Source: Camillea tinctor (taxonomy: Eukaryota > Ascomycota > Sordariomycetes > Xylariales > Xylariaceae). Taken from it: DNA of 64,000 nucleotides. Of the stretch, positions 1-10,182 are shown in pieces. How positions within the stretch are numbered: position 1 is the stretch's first letter; the number at the start of each line of letters is the position of its first letter. The position numbers were made by a program, and so were the translations under genes. A model generated the notes under the pieces. That model searched no databases, was not told where the DNA came from, and saw only the letters and a program-made list of their open reading frames with translations. The DNA lies in contig MU394139.1 in assembly GCA_022578605.1 (NCBI GenBank), positions 62,001-126,000 on the forward strand. The letters are read 5' to 3'.

Positions 1-119
1 CTGAAGAAAGAGTTTCTCTTAACCTAGAGGTTCATCTTGTCGTTCAACCTGTCCTTTTGAATCTCTACACTATAGACTACTACACCTTAGTTGGCGTGTT
101 CTCAACAACATAGTTCAAC

Positions 120-1783
120 ATGTCGGACCTCAAAGCAACTGTCAGCGAGACCCAGCAGGGCTTCCACGTCGAAGGTTACGAGAAGATCGAATATGACTTT
201 ACGTTCATCGATGGTGTCTTTGACATCGCCAACCCGCAGCTTGCGGACTGCTACAAGCAATGGGGCAGAGTTTTGGCAGTGACCGACAAGAACGTCTATG
301 GGATTTACGGCCCAAAGATGGAAAATTACTTCAACCACTATAACCTCGAGCTTAAGGTTCATCAGACCTCAATTGGGGAGAAAGCAAAGACTATCGACAC
401 CTTTCTCAACGTTGCTGACTCTATGACTGACTTCGGCATTATTCGAAAGGTACACAAACCATAAAATATTAATAAACTCCAAATAATAGGAAGGAGGCAA
501 ATGCTTACACATTATCCAGGAGCCCGTGCTAGTTGTCGGAGGCGGACTCGTCACGGACGTTGCCGGGTAAGTAACCCCGATGCTGCCATTTGAAGGCAGA
601 ATCTAATTACAGCTTGTAGATTTGCTTGTGCAGCCTACCGGCGCAACACCAACTTCATCCGCATCCCCACTACTGTCATCGGTCTCATCGACGCAAGTGT
701 TAGCATCAAGGTTGCCGTCAACTACGGCCGGTACAAGAACCGCCTCGGAGCGTATCACGCTCCCTTGCATACCTTCCTCGACTTCACGTTCCTCCGCACC
801 CTGCCGGTGGCACAGGTCCGAAACGGCTTCGCCGAACTAATTAAGATCTCATCATGCTCTCATCTGCAGGTCTTCGACCTCCTCGACACCTTCTGTGAGC
901 AGCTGATCGAGACCAAGTTCGGCCGTGCTGATGAGGCTCCCGCCGAGGTCCGCAAGGCGGCCGATGTTGTGAGCTGTCCTTTTTAGAATAACAATGCGCC
1001 CATAAACAATAGCTTCATTCCTAACGTTGACGTTGTTCTAGATCAACCGTGAGGCTATCCATGAAATGCTGAAGCTGGAGTCACCGAATCTCCATGAAAT
1101 TGGGCTGGACCGAGTTATCGCGTACGGCCACACGTAAGTTAGGCTACAGTTATTTAGTGAATCACATTACCATGTCAAACAACTATTGACACGGCCTATT
1201 TAGTTGGTCTCCCCTGCACGAGCTCATCCCCGAAACTCCCCTACGTCACGGACATGCCATTTCCATCGACATGGCCTACTCTGCTACGCTTGCCAACCAG
1301 CGCGGCCTCCTCACCAACGATGAGCACCGCCGACTCCTCAACCTCTTCTCGAGAGCCGGTCTCTCGATCGACCACCCGCAGTTTGACGAAGACGTGCTCG
1401 AGAAAGGTACGGCTGCCATCTTGAAGACCCGAGATGGGCTGTTGCGACTGGCTGTGCCCAACCCCCTCGGAACGTGTTGTTTCGTCAATGATGCGACACC
1501 CCAGGAGCTGAAGGATACCCTGCGAAGACACAAGGAAGTAGCTAAAGCGTACCCCCGCGAGGGTGCTGGTATTGAGGCCTACGTTGACAGCAGCGACACT
1601 GGCTATACTGACCTCGAGACGGAGAACTTGAACGTGGAGATGACTACGAAGCAGGCTCACAGCAACGGTAGCTTGATTGAGAAGGCTAAGGCTGCCTTCA
1701 GTGGCCATATTGCCGTGCCTGGTGCCGACATGCCCAAGGGCGCGGGTAAGACTCAGCGGGACGGCATCAAGGCACATGCGTAA
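120..1783 (+). CDS. Sugar-phosphate cyclase, desmethyl-4-deoxygadusol synthase type (DHQ-synthase superfamily)
   Basis: Predicted to cyclise sedoheptulose 7-phosphate to desmethyl-4-deoxygadusol, the first step of mycosporine synthesis, using NAD+ and a divalent metal. Five exons: 120-449, 520-566, 620-968, 1042-1133 and 1204-1783. All introns are GT-AG and together give 465 aa. Visible motifs are the nucleotide-binding [10 protein letters not shown] (about residues 117-126), [16 protein letters not shown] (141-156) and three likely metal ligands: Glu198 in GFAELIK, His272 in YGHT and His288 in RHGHAI. Their spacing matches fungal DHQ synthase. The short length and absence of the other AROM domains exclude the shikimate pentafunctional protein. 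An ATP-grasp ligase follows on the same strand, which favours a mycosporine role. The related 2-epi-5-epi-valiolone synthase uses the same substrate and cannot be excluded by eye. The ATG at 120 is the first long-frame start. Confidence 0.92.
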
Positions 1784-2547
1784 AGACCTAAAGGTTTTGG
1801 ATAGATAGATCACTTCACGAGCATGTTATGTTCATGGAACTATACACGCTAGGCTAGAGTATCTCATATCATAGATAGATTCCGGTCATTAGAAAAAAAT
1901 AGAGAAAGAAAATTGGGATTTGGGAATTCTCCCTGTTCAGCTGTAGATCAACGTTCTAAGATTTTATCTCTATACGCCTAAGGCTCTTTGTTTCGCAAGA
2001 GGCTCACCTTCTATAACATTTTCACTGAATAATGATTTCGAGCAGATATTAGAATAAATATAATTCAGCGTGAAACTCTCTGTGTAGACTATGAAATAAT
2101 CAATCTCAATGGCATTGTAACTATCTCATATGTTGAGCTCTTGTTGGCCAGGCAGGAGGTTGTAGAGAGCAGAGCATAAAGAGACTAGGGAACAGTGATT
2201 CACTTCCTCTTGAGCGGTCAAAGAAATCTGGTACATTGTGACGTCTTCGATGTGATTCTAGGCTCGGGCACTAGATGATGAATTCAGATGAACAGACTGC
2301 ACTGGTGTTTACTGCGGAATGCGTCGTATGGCACAAGTGTCCATGGATCGCAACACCCATCTTAATTAGGGCCGATCCCAACATCGCTACGGGAATGATG
2401 ATGCGCATAAAGGTTTATAGCTATAGCTACAAAATCGAATAATTCCCATCTCCCCTATATAGTCCCTTATCCTAGCTACTTGGGAGATACATACCCGACG
2501 TGAATAAACCCTCTGAGCAGGTAGACAACGCTCGCGGCATAAACACG
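1784..2547 (+). promoter_or_regulatory. Intergenic spacer and promoter of the ATP-grasp gene
   Basis: This 764-bp AT-rich spacer lies between the two tandem mycosporine-type genes. It has no plausible reading frame. A TATA-like TATATAG at 2456-2462 lies about 86 bp before the ATP-grasp ATG, so the second gene probably has its own promoter. This is inference from position and sequence only. Confidence 0.4.
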
Positions 2548-4086
2548 ATGGCAAGCTTATCCCTCCACGAAACGCTGAAATGCTTCGGCCTCGTGCTTCT
2601 TAGCACCCTCTTCCTTCCCGCCTCACTCATCGTCACGCTTGTCTCCATCATATATACCCAAGCTAGACCCATTCCTCGTCCCCAACTAGAGCCTAAAGCC
2701 ACCACTACTACCACAGGATCGGATGATGCCCGCCCCAACCCACAGCGCACCATTCTCGTCACCGGTGTAAGCATGGCCAAAGGCCTAACCCTAGCCCGCG
2801 CCTTTTACCTCTCCGGTCACCGCGTCATCGGCGCCGACACCGAAACCCACCCTTTCCTGATCCCCTGCCCGGGGCGCTTCTCTGCGAGCCTATCATCCTT
2901 TCACCGTCTCCCTAACCCTTCCTCGTCACCCTCTTCCTACACCCAAAAACTCATCTCCATCATCCGCGCCGAGCGCGTCGACCTCTGGGTATCCTGCTCC
3001 GGCGTCGCGAGCGCCGCGCAAGACGCCCACGCCAAGGAAGCCATCGAGGCCGAAACCAGCTGCCCATGCGTACAGCTCGATTCACGCACCACCGCCGCCC
3101 TGCACGAGAAAGGCGCATTCGCGCGGGCATGCAAAGAGCGCGGATTGCCCACCCCCGAGACGCACGAAGTGCAGTCAAGCGACGAAATCATGCAGATTCT
3201 GTACCCATCCACCCCCGCCGACGAAAAGCCCGCTCCCACGACCGCGAAGTTCATCCTCAAGCCGACGGGCGTCAACGACGCGCACCGCGCCAACATGATG
3301 CTCCTCCCGCTGTCCTCGGCCGCCGCAACGCGCGCGCACCTATCCGCGCTCCCGCTATGCCCCGCGCGCCCCTGGATCCTGCAGCGCTACGTCCCCGGCG
3401 GGCGGGAGTACTGCACGCACGCGCTGGTGGTGCGGGGGGAGGTGGTCTGCTTCGCGGCGTGCGCGAGCGCGGAGCTGCTGATGCACTACGAGGCGCTGGC
3501 GGCGGGGTCGGCGCTGGGGCGCGAGATGCGCAGGCTGACGGCGCGGTTCGCGGCGGGCATGACGGGCCACGTGAGCTTTGACTTCATGGTGGATGCGGAC
3601 ACGGGCGCGGTTTACGCGATCGAGTGTAATCCGCGCGCGCACACGGCCGTGGTGGTGTTTGCGCAGCCGGGGGTGGAGATGGAGGGTATGGTGCGGGCGT
3701 ACCTTGAGGTTATCGATGGGGGAAGGGGTGCGAGAGGAGGAATTGAGGGTGAGTCTAAGATGGGGAGGGTTGGCCGCGATGTGGTGATGCCGCCGCCTGG
3801 GGCGCGCGCGCGGTACTGGATAGGCCATGATTTGGTATCGCTCTTGATCCAGCCTACCGTGCGGTTTGTAGCTGGGCGGCTGAGGTTCAACCAGCTTTTA
3901 ACGATGTATGTCCAGTTCCTCACGCATATTTTGCTGTGGAAGGAGGGTACTTTCGAAGCGTGGGACCCGTTGCCGGCCTTGGTCTTGTATCATGTGTATT
4001 GGCCTTCGATGATAGTGTTGGCGTGGTGGCAGGGCCGCCGTTGGAGTCGTGTCAACGTCAGCACCACCAAGATGTTTTTAAGTTGA
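2548..4086 (+). CDS. ATP-grasp ligase with N- and C-terminal membrane segments, MysC-like
   Basis: Single-exon protein of 512 aa. The frame opens further upstream only through GTG (2500), so the ATG at 2548 is taken as the start. Residues 13-35 form a hydrophobic segment (FGLVLLSTLFLPASLIVTLV). A Rossmann-like pre-ATP-grasp motif TILVTGVSMAKGLTLA sits near 67-82, an ATP-binding strand FILKPTGVNDAHRAN near 234-248, and the metal-binding AIECNPRAH near 356-364 is the classic E-x-N of ATP-grasp enzymes. A second hydrophobic region at about 451-495 suggests both ends touch a membrane. In known mycosporine pathways an ATP-grasp enzyme joins glycine to 4-deoxygadusol, and the neighbouring cyclase supports that role here. 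The substrate is inferred, and another carboxylate-amine ligation is possible. The middle of the gene is strikingly GC-rich (about 3240-3700) compared with its flanks. Confidence 0.87.
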   Translation: MASLSLHETLKCFGLVLLSTLFLPASLIVTLVSIIYTQARPIPRPQLEPKATTTTTGSDDARPNPQRTILVTGVSMAKGLTLARAFYLSGHRVIGADTETHPFLIPCPGRFSASLSSFHRLPNPSSSPSSYTQKLISIIRAERVDLWVSCSGVASAAQDAHAKEAIEAETSCPCVQLDSRTTAALHEKGAFARACKERGLPTPETHEVQSSDEIMQILYPSTPADEKPAPTTAKFILKPTGVNDAHRANMMLLPLSSAAATRAHLSALPLCPARPWILQRYVPGGREYCTHALVVRGEVVCFAACASAELLMHYEALAAGSALGREMRRLTARFAAGMTGHVSFDFMVDADTGAVYAIECNPRAHTAVVVFAQPGVEMEGMVRAYLEVIDGGRGARGGIEGESKMGRVGRDVVMPPPGARARYWIGHDLVSLLIQPTVRFVAGRLRFNQLLTMYVQFLTHILLWKEGTFEAWDPLPALVLYHVYWPSMIVLAWWQGRRWSRVNVSTTKMFLS

Positions 4087-4207
4087 CTTCAGCAGAGGAG
4101 AGAGAGTGTATATATAGTTAATATTGAATGATGTGAGCAACCTAGATCTTATGCTTCGTGTCCTACTTTATCATGCCCTCCTAACCCCTATTCTGTCAAA
4201 ACATCTC

Positions 4208-4795
4208 TTACTGGAGGTCAGAAAATTCAGCACCCAACTTCGCGAAGTAACCGATTATAGACATCTCAGCTACGAAGATCAGATTCCCGAAAAAGGGAAG
4301 CAGGAACAGGATACGAAACCACGATTTCACAGTCTGTTCAACCTCCTTTTTCTTTGTCATGTTTGCTGTCTTCTCCATTGCTGATATCCGCAGTATCAAA
4401 ACGGCTATCAAGCATCTCATAGACGCGCTCATCCACCTCGGATCTTCCCCTGCCGCCTCGCAACAATCGTCGTACTGCGTAGTATCAAATTTACCCTTGA
4501 TGCGCATGATGAATAATGCCCCGTGCTGTGTAAGGCCACGCGGGGGGTATACGCCCACTTTGCCGTGATTTTCATACAGGTATGTGGCCACGGCCTCCCA
4601 GTTGGGTATAATAGGGGCGCTGAGTGCGAGTGGTGGATTAGGGACGTAATATTCCGATGCGAGGTGGAAGTCGCAGAATGCTGCCTCGACAGTTTCGGTG
4701 TTTAGGAAAGCTTCTGTTTCGGTAATCGTAGGAAGTTCAAGCGTCATGCGGAGGAAGTCTAGGGGTGTGAGGGCCCTGATTGTACATGTTTCCAT
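4208..4795 (-). CDS. Hypothetical protein with hydrophobic C-terminus
   Basis: Intronless frame of 195 aa starting at an ATG (4795). It converges on the ATP-grasp gene with about 120 bp between the stop codons. The first 130 residues are soluble and contain NWEAVATYLYENHGKVGVYPPRG and GEDPRWMSASMRCLIAV, which read like genuine protein rather than an antisense shadow. The last 70 residues are hydrophobic (SWFRILFLLPFFGNLIFVA), suggesting a membrane tail. I do not recognise the family. The minus-strand upstream sequence includes an ACTTTATACATTTG stretch that could be a TATA region. A missed intron near the end, or a decayed gene, cannot be excluded. Confidence 0.5.
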   Translation of the reverse strand: METCTIRALTPLDFLRMTLELPTITETEAFLNTETVEAAFCDFHLASEYYVPNPPLALSAPIIPNWEAVATYLYENHGKVGVYPPRGLTQHGALFIMRIKGKFDTTQYDDCCEAAGEDPRWMSASMRCLIAVLILRISAMEKTANMTKKKEVEQTVKSWFRILFLLPFFGNLIFVAEMSIIGYFAKLGAEFSDLQ

Positions 4796-6299
4796 TATGA
4801 GTCGGTTCTGCTCAACAGCACGTTCTATATCGAGGGCAGTGAGTAATGTACAAATGTATAAAGTGTCTTCGTCGTAGTTTGAGTGTAGAGCTTGATAGAT
4901 AAGAACACCATCCTAACATTAGGGGTGAGCTACATATTTATTATACAAGCTTCCCCCCTATTGACCCTATCACTCTAGGCTGGGAGCTATCATACGAAGA
5001 ACATAAAGGAAATACTTGTTTCACTATATTGAACCCAACCATACGGAATCGACTATACGCTGCACTAATCTACTGCCATACTCTGTTCATTGGCTAAGAG
5101 AAAATATACATACATATATCGAAACTGACAAAGACAGGAAAAATCTGACAGAATGCATCTGGCTAGCAAGGATTTATTTACTCAGCTGAAATTTTCCATC
5201 CAACAAGAGGATATGATACGTCTGCATTCTCGAAAACCATTCTACGATCCCAAACCTATGTCTGAAATTACCTACTCTAGATCTAGAGATATGGTGTGAT
5301 TTAGTTGAAAAGAAAGCACAGGCAGATCATGTTCCTCATACATGCCTTTCTCACAGTTAGTCTACCCTCAAAGCCCCGAGAGAGCAATATATTCCCTCCA
5401 CATCAAGGTACTTTTAAAACATATAGGTTACAGTCATGATAACACAATAGCCCATAGCTCAGCGTAGAGAAGTTTCTTCCTTCTCCAGCACTACAACATG
5501 GAAATATCGCCCCCCTTACACATACAAACATTGCACGTTGGTTCCAGTAAACATGACTTTAAAGACGATAAGTTAAGTTAGTTGTTACAAACAACAAAAG
5601 AGACACTATTCTCTTCTCTTTTAGCAAGGGAATCTTTTTTCTTTTGAAAATTTTGAGCGAGTTTTTAATTGCTCCATACAACATCTCTTTCAGCCGCCTT
5701 CTTTCTATTCTCCTCAACAGCAAGTTAATCCCTTGCAAGTCTGAAAACTAGACTGAAGCCGAATATTTCCCCATCTACCCAGTCTCATCTGGCTAGGTAG
5801 ACATTTCCCTCCTCAGATCAAATCAAACCCCCGTCTTGGTTTCCTGCCGCGTTCTTTTACCTCACAACAAACATATTTCCACCCCCCATCGGGTTCCGTC
5901 GCCCCGAACGTATTCAGTTCCTCCAAGCTGCGAAAGAAATGAATAAAAGAGAAAAATTAAGACGGAGAAGAAAAAGAAAAAAAAGGGAATAAGACGTAAC
6001 AAAAAAGACAAGAGAAAAAAGGGAATTCCATCAAAGTCCCTCCACCGCCCCTCCCTTCAAAATAACGCCATGTGCTGATCGGATCTCAAGTAGAAAGGTA
6101 AAGGAAAAAGAAAGGTAGGTATGAGGTATAATCAGGACCGTAAAATGGTATAAACAAAGTGGTAGTGTGGAGTCGAGACGAAAAAGAGGAAGGGGAAAAC
6201 TTCCTCTTCATATAATAGATGATCAGGTTACAGTAAAAATAGGGAAATAGAGAATATCGTCATCACAACATGCCGTGCCGTACAAGTCTAAGCCGAAAT
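4796..6299. other. Gene-free spacer, 1.5 kb
   Basis: AT-rich sequence with no convincing frame on either strand. The right half (about 5600-6250) is rich in short A/G and T/C runs and probably carries the 3' UTR of the DENN gene, which reads leftward into it. No repeat or RNA gene was seen. Confidence 0.5.
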
Positions 6300-9197
6300 T
6301 TATCGACCAATGGCGCTGATTCTTGCGCCAGACGGGCGGTGGACCAGGCTAGCATGCTTACCGACCAGACCGGGTTCCTGGTGGGTTTCGCTCTCGCTGC
6401 GGTCGGCGAGCTCATCCTCATCATCCTCAACAATCTTAGTGGGGATGTCGGTGTGGACGTTGTACTGCTGGCTCGAGCGCTCGGGCGTGGTCATGGTCGA
6501 AGCAATCGACATGGCAGTGCTGCTGCGGTTCGGGATCAGATCCGGGGTAGGAGGGATGCTAGATGTACGTCCCGATGGGTGCAGCATGCTGTCGTCACCA
6601 ATGTCGGAATTGGCCATGCCATCCTCACTCTGAGCAGTCGAAAGATTGCTCTGGCGGCGGTAGGATCGGAGCGATGCCTCAATATCGGCATCCTGGGCAA
6701 GCTGTAGACCTTCTACAGCAGCCTGACATTGCTCGGCAATGTTTCTGATGATGTGAGCAATCGCATCAGTCTTGTCCTTCAGGTGTCGATCAGCGACATC
6801 GTTGAAGCTGGCGGTAGATTGACGGTTGTTGCTGGAACGTCCTGAGCGGTCTTGATACAAGAGTCAGCTGGTAATCCATAGAAAGTCATATATAAATGGA
6901 TAGGTCAGAACTTACTGCTTGACTGCTCCTCGGCATCCTCGTCGTAACCCTCTCCAATCTCGCTAACTAGGTCATCTCGGGTAGTGAGAGACTGAGCAAG
7001 ATGCTCCATGTGGTGGGATTGGCCACCAATCAAGCTACGTAGGTGAAGGACAACCCGGCGAGCTTCATCCCGTTGCCGAACAATGGTAGTGTTGGTATGT
7101 TGTAGGGCAGCGAGCTCCTTCTTGTTACGCTTGCGTTCTCTCTCAAGCTCCTCAGCAATCTCCTGCTGAAGGACGAGAGCCTCGAGTGCATCGTCACGCT
7201 GCTTCTCAGTACCGGTAAGGCGGACAGTAAGGCGGCTGTTATCATCCTTCTGCTGATCAATGAGGCCGGCGAGTCGTCGGTTCTCACGCTTGTGGTTCTC
7301 AATCTTGACCTTGAGATCTTGAGTCTCCTTCGTGAGCGTCTCGGCAAAAGCCTGGAATTTGAGGAACTATGGGAGACGTTAGTCAATCTGGGATTAACTG
7401 GTAGCAAATAGTCGGGACCTACCTGTTGCTTCCAGCTCTCGAGCTCTTCGACGAGGTAGTTATTCCGCTTGGTAACCTTGTTGAGCTCGGTATCCATGCG
7501 GCCCTTAAGGTTAATGAAATCCTGCCATGCTTCCATAGCATCGCGTGAGTATTGGTTGCGCTCGCGCACAATCTCATTCAGATGTCTCATAGACACCTTT
7601 GTCATCAAGGGCTTCTTAACCGATCCACCGAATACAGCTTTCAATCCAGAGTTGCGTCCCTAGAACCAATATTAGCAACAAGTCCTGATTTCCGAGCGCA
7701 CAAACCAACAAACTTACCATCTTCTCGCAGACATGATCCATAACAGACATGACCGCATCTTGGTTCCACCATTCTGGATCCTGGATCGATTCCACTTCCC
7801 CACGCATGACGATAATCTGACCGGCAGGAACCAACTTGCCGCCTCCGTAAGCCGATCGAAGGTGCTGAGGAACACCGGAAGGAGTTACGTCTCCGTTCAA
7901 AGCCTGGGTAAGGCGAGTCACAAACTTGTTGCGCTGTCCGGGGTTCAAAGCCGTAGGAGGGCTCGAGGTCAGGACGAAGTTACGGTCGAGATCAATGACC
8001 AAGGCATCCGTAGGTGCGGTGAATAGAGATCGGCACTCAGCGGTGATACCTAGAATGTAAGGACCCGGTTCTTCGACAAGCTCCTTGGCATGGCGTGCGT
8101 GAACGACAGGAACATACAAACCGCTCCACTCGTATACGCGTACACAGAATCGGACTGTCTCGGCAGCCATGGTAAGCATGGCAGGGTAGTGGCTAACAAA
8201 GATAATACGCCTAGTAGGAGAGATGGCAGCCTCAATAACACCCACGATGTTAGGAACTGACAGACAGGTCCAAAGGGGCCACATGGCAAAGTTCTGGAAG
8301 CCGGTCGGGGACGAAGGAAATTGATAGCACAGGGCATAATCCTTCATATCAATCCGTACCAGGTCGTTCAACCGCGGAGCAGGGAAGCTCAGAATTCGCG
8401 AAACCTCCTCAGCATGGAACAGGTTCGTCGCCTTGTTCCAATGGATCCACATGCCACGAAGGTAGTCTCCGAGAAGGTTGTAAAGGGGGTATCGCGAAAG
8501 GAACGACAAACAGTACGGGATCCAGTAAGTCTCATCTGGATTGTCGTAATAGTCGGGCTCGGTCCGCTTCCTCAGATCTCGGATCGTCTCGGCTCTCTTC
8601 TCGTCCGCCCGCGACCACACACGAAGACATATTCCGTACAAAGTATGGGAAGAATCCTGCTGGAGAACGAAGGCATGGTGAACACAATGGGGCTGGCTGC
8701 GACCAGTGCAAATCTCGACGTCGTGGGGGAAACAAGCCTATGGCAATGGTTAGCACCGAATAAAAGACATAATCGTTACGAATATTGTGGACGGTTATAC
8801 ATACTCTCATAGCAGCGTGCAACGCTCGAGCAATGTCGTTATCCTGCTCGAGTCGTGGACTGCTTCCTAGAATCTCCGGGAGCCAGAACTGACCAACGGC
8901 ACCCTTCATATGGCCAATTTTACCCTGGGCAGGTGCCGGAGCCTTCACCCACTGCGATGGCTCTCGTCCAACACCGCAGACCATATAAGCATGGGTCAAG
9001 GTCTTGGGTGTCCGCTGCTGAGGTTTACTGTTGAGAGTACCGGGAATGGGCTGGGTGATGCGTGAGTGAAGCGACGAGGTCCTGCTGGGTATGATCAGGT
9101 TGTTGTCGCCGTTGTCACCACGGGTGCTCGGCCGGCCATCGCGATCGCTGGTACGCGGCCGCGTAAAAGAAGAATGTGTGTTGAGCGAGGGCGCCAT
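6300..9197 (-). CDS. DENN (AEX-3) domain protein with C-terminal coiled coil
   Basis: Probable Rab guanine-nucleotide exchange factor acting in membrane traffic. Five exons on the minus strand: 9197-8805, 8737-7718, 7659-7423, 7366-6916 and 6850-6300, giving 883 aa. Residues from about 65 (TLTHAYMVCGVGRE) to 180 form the uDENN part, including the start of exon 2 (ACFPHDVEICTG). The cDENN core in exon 2 contains YWIPYCLSFLSRYPLYNLLG, a PSVPNIVGVIEA-type strand (here LSVPNIVGVIEA) and RIIFVSHYPAMLTMAAETVR. Residues about 480-690 are a long heptad-rich coiled coil. The last 180 residues are Ser/Thr-rich and low-complexity. Intron 4 uses an AAG acceptor (6851-6852), the only choice there that keeps the frame; the other introns are canonical. 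The target GTPase cannot be told from sequence. A 301-bp transposon lies about 680 bp upstream. Confidence 0.9.
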
Positions 9198-9873
9198 GGC
9201 GGGCGATGTATGGTGGTTCGTGGGTATTATTCCTGCCCTTTTTTACAATAACGAATGTTACTTCGGTGATAGAAGAAAGCTGTTCACTAGTATAACAGCT
9301 GACTGAACGAAGTGAAGGCTACCGGAGAGATGTGAACAAACTCCTGAGGTACAATCAACTCGACGCTCCTCTCGAACCAGATCAACAACACTGACTGGTT
9401 ACTTCAGGTTGGATGGCAGCTTGTCGTTGCCAACCAACGTCAAGAAACGATACCTACAGACTGGCTGCAGCTGATGGCTTCAGGGGAGGGGAAGAAAGAA
9501 GAGAAAGAAGGAGGGGGGAGACACAAATTCAAAAGAAAGAGAAGAAAAAAAAAGAGGGCAGGGGGGTTGAGTAGGAGTAAGAATGGGAGAACCAAATGTG
9601 AAGGGAAATAGGCACGGCGAGGAGGAGATTCGAGAAGGGGAATTAACTTGGACCCCCCCTTGTCGACCCAGGAGAGAAGAGAGAAAAAAAGAAAAAGTGG
9701 ATAATGTGTTTGTAGTTGTGGACAAGGTTGATGATGAAGAAATTCACTTTCTGGAAGCACACCTCACTGGCAAAGGGAAAAGGTGCTGTGCTGTGTTGTG
9801 CTGTGACAAGGTGTAAGTGAAATTGAAGGTAGTGGAGGGGACGGAGGAGAAGTACGCGAGCTTGAACTAAAGG
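9198..9873 (-). promoter_or_regulatory. Upstream region of the DENN gene
   Basis: Sequence before the DENN start. On the plus strand it is purine-rich at 9479-9700 (GA runs), so on the coding strand it is a CT-rich leader, common in fungal promoters. Reading frames on both strands here follow that low complexity and are not taken as genes. Confidence 0.45.
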
Positions 9874-9877
9874 CGTA

Positions 9878-10178
9878 CGGAGCTCTCCCCCAAAAGTCGA
9901 CGCCGCGCCAAGAAATGCCAAGGTCTCGACTTATCTTACAACAGCTGTTGTGCAGCTGCAGCTTTAAGCTCAAATTAACCCACTAATTTTATAGCGCTAT
10001 AATTACACGCTCGTGCGCTAAAAACTTTTATCGATAGCAGCTATTACTAACTATAAGCACTAAAATTTATAGTGCATATTTTCTGGCAGCTGCTATGCAG
10101 CTGCAACTAGCTACTGACACAAACTAACATAAGCTTGGCATTTCTTGGCGCGGCGTCGACTTTTGGGGGAGAGCTCCG
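9878..10178. mobile_element. MITE, Tc1/mariner-like, TA target duplication
   Basis: A 49-bp perfect inverted repeat spans 9874-9922 and 10134-10182. The outer CGTACG is itself a palindrome around a TA, so the element is best placed at 9878-10178 (301 bp), flanked by TA at 9876-9877 and 10179-10180. Each end begins CGGAGCTCTCCCCCAAAAGT. Inside the TIRs a further inverted motif (GTTGTGCAGCTGCA near 9949 and TGCAGCTGCAAC near 10097) extends the symmetry. There is no coding capacity, so it would need a transposase supplied in trans. The TA duplication and TIRs fit Tc1/mariner/pogo elements; the superfamily is inferred. Identity of the two arms indicates recent activity or recent gene conversion. 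Confidence 0.87.
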
Positions 10179-10182
10179 TACG

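Noticed and set aside
2500..2547. Upstream extension of the ATP-grasp frame
   Set aside because: It opens with GTG; the in-frame ATG at 2548 is the normal eukaryotic start.
3066..3581. Arg/Ala-rich frame inside the ATP-grasp gene
   Set aside because: Out-of-frame shadow caused by high GC; the ATP-grasp motifs are in the other frame.
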